This document shows, piece by piece, positions 38,401 to 50,400 of a stretch of DNA of 64,000 nt. The notes under the pieces are model-generated. The model saw only the letters and a list, made by a program, of their open reading frames with translations, was not told the origin of the DNA and ran no database searches. Origin of the DNA: Mycteria americana (taxonomy: Eukaryota > Chordata > Aves > Ciconiiformes > Ciconiidae); assembly GCF_035582795.1 (NCBI RefSeq), contig NC_134396.1, positions 31,167,683 through 31,231,682 on the forward strand. Reading direction: 5' to 3'. The stretch's first letter is position 1. Each line of letters starts with the position of its first letter. The translations under genes and the position numbers were made by a program.

Positions 38401-41400
38401 TCATCTTCTGTGTTACATCAGGAGACTGAGTAGCCAAGTCACCTGTTCGGCTTTGCTGATATTAACCAAACGGTGCTGCCACTGAATATAGGTGGACTTC
38501 TGCTGAGATATTATATCTGTATTATGAACTCCTTGCAAAATCAGGGATGTCCAGATCTGAAGTTTTGTTTGGTTTATTATTAAACTATGAGTCTGGCTGG
38601 AATATATAGACCTGAATGTTTGTCTTTGCATAGAGCTGGGATTCAGCTGCTATTTTTATTATGAGCACTTGGTTTAATAGCTTTGTTTATGATTTTTTTT
38701 TTTTTCCCCATTTCATCCATGTTTATGTTTCCAGAATGGCTTGCTCAATATTAACTATCCTGGAAATTTTTGTGGGGGGATTCAGACTCACCAGGATATC
38801 CAAGGCTTTCCTAATATGTTTCATTACACAGATTTCATTCTCTACCATGACTAGTCATTTGCAAAAATGGTAAAGACATGTAAAGTTCCACCAAACTAGG
38901 AAAGAAACATTCTCTATTTCACATTGGTGTAAATGTGTATGCAAGTGTTTAGGCATGGATACAGTAGGTCAGAAATAGAATCAAAGCAATAGGAATCTCT
39001 GAAGAACAACAGGAACAGGCAAAGCAATGTGGAATCTTTACAGATTAATGGTTTAGACTGAGTCATATCATAAAGCACTGATTGCTTAGCCTCTATCTTA
39101 GAGGTTAGCAATGATATATACATCCTTTTTTAAATTTTTGCTCATTAGAGAATTTCTTTTCAGATCTGTGTCAGTCTGTCCCTAGACAGATCCAGATGGA
39201 TTTTAGCCAAGTCAAGACCAGTTCTTTATAATACCTTTGCATGTTTCATTGTGAATGCACTCCTGACACATTTCAGGACAGTGTTTGCAGATTCCTTCAG
39301 AGGCAAAATGCTTCTCTGAACAGGTAGGTTTACATTTCCACTGCTCCAGAAGCAAAGGACTTTTACAGGACAGGCATTTGGTTGCACTTCCCATGCATGT
39401 CCTACAGGATCCACTGCATTCCTTGCAAGTCTCAGAATCATTAAAATATCCCCTATTGAATGAAAACAAACACAAAGCAAACTGCCGGTCAATGTATAGT
39501 TATCAAACTGTCCAGGCTATAAGAATTATGAGTATATATGAGACTTTTCCAGCACATACATTTCACTGGATCAAACAGGTTTCTCACACAATTTGTTGCC
39601 CATCCTCCACGTACATCCCCTCTGTCTGCGAGCAGAAAATGTGCATGGTTAGTGCTATGAAAGGAGTCTGGCCTTCCTTTGTTCTTGTACCTACTCTAAG
39701 GGATTTTCTTTCTTTGGACTTTCTTTCTTGCTCATTTCTTGATTTCACCCTTACATAAGGTAGGAAGATCTATAATGTTGGGAAAAGAAAGATACAATCT
39801 CTAGTTTGCACAGCTGGCCCTCAACAGTGATACCAGGGAAAGACAGAGAAGTATAACCTCAGTGGCCCTAGGAGGGAGAAAGAGAAGAGAAAACCCTGGA
39901 TGTGAAGGCTGGGAAGAATAAGGAGGGCTGGTATTAAATAAAACCAACAAACCCAGAATGCTTAAGTAGTACCTGCGTTTAGTGACAGCAAGACAGAGAC
40001 AGTGAAGAGGGAGCATGTTTTACTGGTATCTGTGATGTGAGAGCAACCGTAGACAACCATGGTTGGGACTATTAGTCATAAAGACAATACAGCAAAAAAT
40101 TGTGCATGTATTTCAGGAGAAGAGGGATAAAAGGAGAGGCTGGATGCAATCCAATCTGCCTACACTCTCAAAACCAAAATGTTCGAAAGTTAAAGGACAA
40201 GCAAGTCTACATTTTGAGATGATTACTAATTCATATGTATACAGTCATTGATGAAAAATAAGGAAGAAGTTGACATAGAAAGTAGTCCCAGAACATGTAC
40301 TTCATATTAACAAGCTTGTTCTTCCCTGTAGAGAGGTGCTGCTTCTTTCCTTCTGGGAGATGATCTTTCCAAAGAAAGTCTGAGGAGATGCATTAGGAGC
40401 AAGGTTAGAGAAAAGATAAGAAGAGCCATGCCTGCCATCTATTCTCATCTTCTTTTTTTCTCCTAACGTTTGTGATAATCCTGCACCTATTTCTCACAGT
40501 CCTGTCTTCTTCTCTTGTTCCAGTCTTGAGTACTCTGCTAGCCCAGTCTTTCAAAAATCTTGTATCAGAAATTATCAGTGCAGCAAGTCAACCCTTTCCA
40601 TCCCTGACAGCATGTCCCAAAACTCGAAAAAACACTAAAAAAAATCTAATATAATCCTCTGCTCCAGTGGAGAGTAGTTATGGCTCAAGAACTTTGCCTC
40701 AGAGGCTGAAACCAGAGCTTAACTCTGGTGGACTTTGCTGAATGATGTCTGGGAAGCCATTATTTATAGCCTGGAATTTGGAAAAAAGGAAGATAATAAC
40801 AGGTGAAAAGACTAGTGATATATGAGAAGGTTTAATTTTGTTATACTGATCCTTTGTGGGATAACTGTGGGGAATGAGCACTGAGAACAAACATTAATGC
40901 CAAAACATTATCCTTGCTTGTATGCCACAATTTCTGATATTAAAAGTTGTTTCTGGACTAGAGTAGGCTTTAGTGCAATTAATTTGCATTTACTGTGACA
41001 TTGGATGATCAGAATCTGTTTCACTGGCCCTTCTTGACTTATTTGACAAAGTTAGCAGGAAAGTACTGCCAGGGAATTTGTATTGATTGTAAGTAAAGCT
41101 GGAGCTGCACATTTTTCTAAAGAAAAAGGTTAACCAAGCAAGACCTTCATACTCCATAGCACAGATTTTATGTGTATATATAGGTATGATGAATGCTGAT
41201 GAAAAAAGCACAGAAACTGGAGAATCTGGTCTACTCAAGTGCCTGATCTAATATCTATCACAGTCAAATGGGAATCTTTCTTTTTGAATTCCATTTATTA
41301 CAGGAAAAAGTAAAGAATATAAGCCGAAGAGAGGAACACATCACTAAGCACAATATTTCCATATCAGGACTCTGATACATCCACTTTCTGGGTTCACACT

Positions 41401-44400
41401 CCTGCTCTGTACTACTTTGAGGAAGGAACAAGTTAGGAGAATGACTAGAGGCTTATTTCCAGTCACCATAAAGAACCATCCTGAAGTACCGTGGTCCTAT
41501 TGAAGTCAATGGGAGCTGTACCATCTGTCATAGGATTTCATGTCTAGTTTCACTTTTGATTTTTCACTTTTTCTCTAGCAAGAGAAAAAGCTGTTTATTC
41601 AGGCCAGCTGAAAATGATTTTTACTTTGTGGTAGTTTCTCATAGCTTAGGTTACGTTAAGGTCTCCCTTGAAAGGTTTATAATGGATCTGAACTTTAAAG
41701 AGAAGAAGCACAGTGAGAAAATAAGAAGCAGTCATCCAACAGGAGTTACTTACTCAGGGCATTCCTGTAAACATCTGCCTTTGTGGAGGAAGAGCGTCTG
41801 GTCCTGTTCAGCCTGACACTTCTGACAGTGCCAGTGGTCGGAGCACACCTCACAGCCATCCATGCACATCTCGCACTTTCCACTTGCAACATTGCCAAAA
41901 GTTTTTTGAGGGCACAGAGAAACACAGGTATCATGGGTAAGAAATTTTCCTGGCAAAAGAGCAACCCAGGTGGGGAAAGGCACCAATTAGAAATATATTT
42001 AAAAGATTCCTGCCTTGGATGGCTATACAAAAAGCTTTCAACTTCTTTGAAATTTAACTTTTTTGATGCTTAAAAACATGAATAAAACATTCTTTAAGCC
42101 ATTTCCCAAAGTAGTTTGCTCAACCTTCACTGAAATTTAAGGTTTGAAGGAATCATCAGGATTGTCTAGTACATCTTCCTGAATAAATCCCTACTCAGTA
42201 ATTCCTGCATCATGTCTACAACTTTTGATTGAAAAGAAAGAAAAGGAACAACATCCACCTAACAATTTTTTTGCCCGTATTGCCAAGGGCATGTGCTTAA
42301 TTCCCAACTGATGTCTGACTTCAGCTGGTGATTATCTGATTACCTGCCTATGCTTTAAGCTGTCAAAGAACTTTCTAGTGACCGTTGACGAAAATATTCC
42401 CTGGAAGTGTGGAGGATACCGAATGTTTTAGCCTCTTGCAAAACTTATCCAAAGAAGCTGAAGTCTCTTACCTTCTGGACATGAGGTACATATGTCAGCA
42501 GATTTCTCACAGGTCCTACATGAAGGGTCACAGGACTGAAAATTTTTTTTTGCATCTGGGATGAAAGCAAAAAAAGTTCAATTTTTTACTGTCTGATAGG
42601 CTTTTTTTGTTCATTTCCCCTCCCTTTAGGAAGGCCATTTCCTTTGGCTTTTTCCAAGCTGTTTCAAAAATTTACCTCTGAATTTTTGGAATTCACAAAG
42701 TTGAAGAACTTGATGATTGTGTCCAACTCCACTCTCTTAAATGGTGAGTTAAGAGTTGTAATAAAGGAAAATATAAATGTTATCCTGAGATTCACTAAGG
42801 CACTGTTCTGGACTGCTCATGGCAAATGGGAACAATAATCTAGCTTAATAATGTTAGTTTCAATGTAGTGCTCCAAAACCAAATCCAGATCTGTAATCCT
42901 AGTAGATTATAAACAGCAAGAGCTAGAAAGTATGTAAATTTGGGGGACTTGGTGTAGTGAGGTATTTTCATGGAGATTTTGGACTAGCTGGTTGCAGAAC
43001 ACCATTACCCTGTAACTAAGGGAGAAAACTCTGAGTCTGATGTGTGTCAAATGGAGTTTTTATGCCTGTGGAAAACTAAGACTTTGGTAATGCTTTGCAT
43101 AGACTTTATTCAATGTGTTAGCTCCAAAATTACAAGGAGATTGGAGGATCATACTTAATACAGAGAAAGTCTGCCGTGCAATGTGATAGGTCTCAGCATG
43201 CAGCTCTGTACTTTGATCCAAGCAATTATAACAATGCTTAAATGGATGTCTGATGAAAAAGTAATTGTGGGCCAGTGGACAGAAGACAGTAGTCTTGATT
43301 TTGCCGAAAATAAAAAATAAAGAATAAATCAGAAGTTGGTTGCAGATTGAGCTTTGCACCTCAGTTAGCACATCCAGCTCATCCTGCCAATTAAATATGT
43401 ATGATTTCTGTAAGTTGATGGACTGGCTGACAATATCCATTAGCCACAGGCAGCATATCACTACACTTTTTTGTTCTGCCTGTTATGGCAAGGTAGTTTA
43501 AAAAGTTGACACTTCGAATGAAAGTCATGAAAGCAAATGCTTTGAGTAAAAAGAGGAGGGAGGAAAACAGGAGACTTGTATAGAACCCTTTCCCACAGGG
43601 GAAATGGTGGGCATTTTATTAAGAAGAGAGGCACTCGGTAGAAAAGCGGGTATGTGCATAACATGGCACAGGGGCAGAAGAAGAAGGAATTATAATAAAA
43701 ATATTAATACTTATTATTATTTATAACTGTACTGCTAAATGAGCAGATTCATAGCTATCTCAGTGAAAGAAGTTAGGTCCACATTCAGAGTGGCTAGGAG
43801 ATGGTCCGTAACAGTATGTCACACACCTCTGACTCTACCAGCAGCTCAGAGCATCTTAAAAACTCTCTGCGCTAAAAAATCTCTCAACATGCTGTCCCTG
43901 GCCAGAACATGAACAACTCATGAGGGTCCAGGGACAGCACAGCAGACCAAAACCTGGCCGTTTAACAGTAGGGCACTCAGCAAGGACATGGTTAGTCGTT
44001 CTTTGCCAGGACTACTTGTGAATACTGCTTGCACAGGGTAGTGAAAGCCTGTAGTGTTGCAAGTCTTGTTGCTAACTGGCACAATACTAAGCAGCCTCAG
44101 ATATAGCAGGTTAGGAGAGTTTTCCTTGTCATCACCGTTCTGGCTACAGCATCTCTGCCCTCCCTGAACAAGGGCCCGAGAGTGTTTGCAGGGTCCAGGC
44201 AGAGGCCATAGGATTCACAGGATAACGTACGCAACAGAAGAAAGCTGCACCGTATCGGGGTGAATGTGGATTGTGACAGTCCAGACTGGAAACTGGGTCT
44301 GCCCAGTCGGAAGCCAATGGATGAAGTATTAGACCCTTGTGTACACCCTGCAAGACAGCAAATAGCTTTCGCATTGGCTTTAGTAGCCGGAAGCGTTGAT

Positions 44401-47400
44401 GGCCATGGTGAGTCAGAGACCTATCAAGGACCAAGACAGGTGGGACTAGGACAGTATTTCAGTAAGTACCACCTGAAGACCATTTTCAGCTCCAAGGGTA
44501 CAGAGGCCTTCTGGAGGGAGAAAATGCCTGAAACTGAATTTTGAGATGTGCAGCCTCAGGGACCGATAAACAGCTGACGTAAAAACCCTGGGTTTGAGTA
44601 CAAAGGAAGACTGTGTCACCTTCGTGACTTCATATTGACCATAGATGAACCTGCGGGGTATAGTATCAGGTAATCATCCACGTGCAAAAGTGAAAAACTC
44701 TGGAAAAGCTCTTTGGAAAGACAAGAACAAGTGAGGAAGGTACAGAGTCCCTGGCTTGTGGAAGAAGAAAAGGTGGAAGTGATGTATAAGCATTGAGCGC
44801 CCAGGAGGTGGAGGGGGAGAGATTTACCATTAAGTTGAAGGTAAATCTCTCCCCCTGAAGTTGGAGGGGGTGGGAGCACAGGGGCAGGTATTGACGAAGG
44901 ACTGGAGAGACACAAGGAGACCTCAGTGCGTGAAGTGAGTTCAGTGCTACCTAGCGTAGCAATGAAATGCCCCGTCTTCTGTTATCAACGGTATAACTGG
45001 GGCCTCAGCGCTGGGGCTCTTTGCAATGAGGCTCCTGCTCCCGGGAAGGCAGCTGTCCGATTCATTGAACATTTAGGGTGAAAGGAGATTTCTTGAAAAA
45101 TCCTGATTAGGCTCTGTAATTTGCACTATCTATGTATAAGTTATATATTTACATATAGATTAATAGTCGTGTAGTTTTAGGGAGTGAAGAACTAGAGTTA
45201 CAAAGTCATTTTAAAATACCGGGTTTAGTTGCCTATAAGTTTCATCCTTCTTGAGGAGAACAAGCATTTTGTTCTGCTTTTCTTAGCCCTTTTAAGCGTG
45301 TGGATGTGGATATCTTGTAAGGCTTTCTGCAATAGCAGGTCCTGTGACTTTAGATCCTTTCTGTCTCTTACTGACATATTTTCTATGGCTTTTTTCCCTG
45401 CTGAAGACCTAGTTTCTATATTTCAGGTTACAACATGCTGTTCCAAGAGGATTCTAGTCTGTCTAAGTGCCCCTGCATGTAGAGGGCAGTTTGAGTCTCT
45501 TCCGAGCCTCTAGATGTACCTAACCATATAGCACATAAGCGTTTTCAGTTTTCTTATCCAAATAATACTCAAAGTAACTTCCTGGTGACCACTGCTTACT
45601 CTTGTGAGATACAGAAATTCACTGTCACAAGATTTTTTTGGAGAGACTACGCCTTAGCTTCATGTTTTTTCCAGACACTTCATTATTGAACAAATCGTTA
45701 AAGAGTGTCCTTCTGGATATCATCTGTGAGAATATAAAGAATACTCCGGAAAAGCTGGATGTTTGGTGTTAATAGGTTTTCTATTCTCCTGTCCTTAAAT
45801 ATGCAGACCTTCTCTCTTTTTCTGCTCTTGAGAGAAGATCCCAACTGGCCTGCAAATACTAAGATTTTTCCCTTTTAGAGACTAGTCATTTGGAACTCTC
45901 TGAAAAAGAACATTGAATAATTGATGATATATTGCACAGCCATGTAGTTTTTAATTAATGTTTTTCACTCTGCCTCTAGAACCTTGGCTGAAAGAAAGAC
46001 CATCTGTTCCTGATGTCTGCCTGCAGTTGCACATCCTCCGTTCCTCCATCAGCTGCTTTGGTAAACCTTCAGAATTTGTCAAGGCAGAGTTCTGATTTTC
46101 CCACTGAAAACATCATTGGCCTTTTTCTAAATGTGCAGTAAATAATACAAATTTTCATTTCCCTTTTCAGCAGCTTTGCATCCAGCTACCTTACCCTGGC
46201 TTATGTTTTATTTTTTTTTAAATCCCTACTGGGCAGTTTTAAGTGCTGTAATTTAATACCAGTTATGTGTGTGAAGAAGCAAGCCAGAAATATTACTGGA
46301 GTATGTGTTGCCAGGGGAAAAGGACCCTGATCCCAGCAAGAGAACCGGTGTAATATAAAAAATAAATAGCAGGAAGGTAAGGTTAAGCGGAGAAGTTGTT
46401 AACTACCGCTGAAGAATGTTTAAACGAGCTCATTGTTTCAAAAACATTTCGAGCCTTACAATTAAAAATAAAGATATTTTTCGGTGAAGTACTTTTTATT
46501 TCCATTTAATCCTTGCCTCTTTGGCAGCATTTGTTGTTTTCTGTAATACGTGCTAGTCACCACCAGAGGGGAATGTACACAAGCAATTGGCCTTCTGATA
46601 GTGGGCATGGGAGACAACCTTTAGCTTTCCAGGCAAAATATAAGCGCTTAAATGCCCCAACTTTAATATTGACAGAAGAAATCTTACACTTAATTTCTTT
46701 TTTAAATTCTGGACAGTTAAAACGAGTTTTTCCTGTGATAAAGCTCTTACTGACTGGAAATAGGCTTTCATTTACTAAAAAAAACCCCAACACATGTTTG
46801 GAATAATGTGAAGTTTTAAAATGTAATTTTCTTGCATAGCAAAAAGGGCTATGGGCAAATGTGATGCAAGAGGTTTATTTATGGAAACCTGTGCACACTA
46901 CTTCCAATAATGTAACCAGAGCTTTCTGAAGAATAGCCTTACAAAGCTGAAAAATGGTCATGTATTTCCTTGGTCTTTGGACTGATGACAAATGGAAAGC
47001 TTGGAAATGACTGGTTTTAGCTGTTGAGTTGTATTTTGCTTTCCCCTAAAGGATGCCACTCTGTACTTGAGGATCCAACAAACTTTCCTTTAAAATTTCA
47101 GTCTGTAGCTCTTATGGTTGCAAATGAATCTTGTAAATGTAGAAGCCATAAGTCTATGATGTAGAGTTGTAAACCACCCATATTCTAAAAGTGGAACATT
47201 GACTCTGAAAAAACACTGTATTCTATTATTATACTGTTCTGCTCTTCTTTTTTTAAAGGCCAAAACGTATGACCTTTTCAGACCTACTGAGCTTTTTTTA
47301 TCCTTATGCTTATATTCTTCCTTGGTTGGTTTTTTTGTTTTTTTTTTTTTTTTTAAATGAAAGTATCTTCTGTTTAAACTCTATTCAGGCCAGAATCTGA

Positions 47401-50400
47401 CTCAATGTCGCAATGATTCTTGCATCTTTGTCAGAATGAGTAACAACTTTGACATACACCCAGCTCAGTCTCTCCTATTCCTTTCTAGAAACTGAGAAAC
47501 TGAATCACACTGTACCATTTCTTGAGCTAAGGTTTACTGCAGCTCTGAAGCTACCATAGTGCTCTTGCCCATTCAGTCTATTCAAGGAATTATCAAACTG
47601 GAAGGGTGGGGGAAGACTGAAAAAATATATTTTTTTCTATTTTCTTTTCTCATTTGGGTTTGTGCAACATGAATGAGACAATGGCAGGGTTTCTTGAAAC
47701 CTAGTACTGTAAGACTTTAACTGTGACCCCAAACTGAATTAAGGAAAAAATGAGAGAAATTCTAGCTCCATTTAACACAATGTCCTCATATTTCCTTTCT
47801 TTTTACTTAAGTGATCTTACTTTGAGGCCCCAGAATTTTTCAATGTGATTTTAGAGAAAGATTAAAGAAGTCCTCAAAAATATTCAGGGTGAAAAGCATA
47901 GGTCCATGTGGAAAGAAGCCTGGTCCTGTTCACATGTTCACCACTTGTTCTGGAAAATGTAAAGTTTATTAAAAAAAAAAAAAACACGAAACTCCTAGAA
48001 AACCTGAGAACATATGAGCAGAGATCTGGCCATGTCTGAAGAGACATGCCTTTAAATATAATAGCATTTGAAGTACCTTATGGTCCATCCTGAATTTCAT
48101 TTAAACCCACAACTGCATTATAAGAGTTCTTACCAGTATCCTCTATACTATAATATATACTAGTATACTATAGTCATCTTCTTTGTGCTGTCCATCTTGC
48201 TCTCTCTACTCGCTTCTTATGGACTTTATGCCAGGTAGTGCAAGCAGTAAGTTTTCAGATGGATAAAAGATGGTTTGTTTTCTTCATTTTAAATCTTACT
48301 TATTCACGCTGTTCTATGAGTAACAGGGGGACTTAAAAACTTGTATTTTTAAGTTGCTGTCATAGAATCATAGAATTGTTTAGATTGGAAAAGACCCTTA
48401 AGGTCATCAACTCCAACCGTAAACCTAATTCTGCCAAGTCCACCACTAAACCGTGTCCCTAAGCACCACATCTACAAGTCCTTTAAATACCTCCAGGGAC
48501 GGTCACTCAACCACTTCCCCGGGCAGCCTGTTCCAATGCTTGATAACCCCTTTGGTGAAGAAAGATTTCCTAATATCCAATCTAAACCTCCCCTGGCACA
48601 ACTTGAGGCCATTGTCTCTTGTCCTATCACTTGTTACCTGGGAGAAGAGACCGACCCCCACCTCTCTACAACCTCCTTTCAGGCAGTTGTAGAGAGCAAT
48701 AAGGTCTCCCCTCAGCCTCCTTTTCTCCAGGCTAAACAACCCCAGTTCCCTCAGCCGCTCCTCATCAGACTTCTGCTCCAGACCCTTCACCAGCTTCGTT
48801 GCCCTTCTCTGGACACGCTCCAGCACCTCAATGTCTCTCCTGTAGTGAGGGGCCCAAAACTGAAGACAGTATTCCAGGTGTGGCCTCACCAGTGCCGAGT
48901 ACAAAGGCACGATCACTTCCCTAGTCCTGCTGGCCACACTATTTTTGATACAAGCCAGGATGCCATTGGCCTTCTTGGCCACCTGGGCACACTGCTGGCT
49001 CGTATTCAGGCGGCTGTCAACAAACACCCCCAGGTCCTTCTCTGCTGGGCAGCTTTCCAGCCACTCTTCCCCAAGCCTGTAGCGTTGCATGGGGTTGCTG
49101 TGACCCAAGTGCAGGACCCGGCACTTGGCCTTGTTGAATCTCATACGGTTGGCCTCAGCCCATCGATCCAGCCTGTCCAGATCCCTCTGCAGAGCCTTCC
49201 TACCCTCAAGCACATCAACACTCCCACCCAACTTGGTGTCATCTGCAAACTGACTGAGGGTGCACTCGATCCCTTCGTCCAGATCATTGATAAAGATATT
49301 AAACAGAACTGGCCCCAATACAGAGCCCTGGGGAACTGCTTGTGACCGGCCGCCAACTGGATTTAACTCCGTTCACCACAAGTATCGAAGTAGCTCCCTG
49401 AGTACATTTGTAATACCCTTAGCTTCTAGTTAAAAAGACATCGACTTCTACAAGGAGAGTATTTTTACTGTGTGTTTTATTGTTGGACCATGGCACAGTT
49501 GCTGCAGTGCGGAATGCAGAAGGAAATGAAGTGCCATGGCTGTTTGTAACTACAAACATATTCCTTTTAGAAGGTGACCTGTCTAGCTTTTACACTGTGT
49601 AGTGAGATGTGATTTGAATGTGATCCAGTTGAGATGCTACTTAGTTTGTTAGATTTTATTCTGCATGTGGCACTGGCCTTGCAAGACTGATACAGTCATG
49701 AATAAAACCACAAAAACAGGTTACATATCTCCATGAGGCAATTACAATTACATAGACACGGTAAAACATAATGAAAACAATATACATATGTAATAAAATA
49801 CTAGACCTATCCCATTTTGAAGACTTATGTGAACTGTAAATTTAAGGAAACTATAGGAGTGCTGAGAAGTAAATCACAATCCCCAACAACCGTTAATTCC
49901 CAGTTTAGTTATCTTGTAACAACTATAGTATTACTTTACAAACAAATAGCTAGAATATGAAATTGGCATATTCTAAGAACATATGGGATAATGAATCATT
50001 TTTTCTTGCCTTTAGCAACCTGAAATTTCACATATGGATGATGCTTTAAAAGTCTCTTAACTCTTCCCATGATGCTCTAATTCTGCACTCTAAATGTCAT
50101 AACATTTTTACATTTGGAAGACTCTGACCTGTTCTCTCCTGCTACTGATTTCTCTACTGTCTTCTGCCCACCCCATTCTTTTTTTTTTTTTCTTTCATAA
50201 CCTGAGACCTTTATATGTATATCTGCTTGCTGCATTAAGGTCCTTTTAAATAATCCTTTTGAAGCCTGAATTATTGTTTTCTCTCAACCAGTACATTTTT
50301 ACTGGTTTTGTTTGCTCTGTATTTAGGAAAAGGAAAATATGCAAGATGGACGCAGTTGGTCACTGGCTGCTTGTGGGAGGTTGCTCTTATTATTGGGGGT

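Noticed and set aside
49440-49560. Another QQLC-like string on the minus strand
   Set aside because: The same chance likeness, with no splice site or cysteine spacing to support it.
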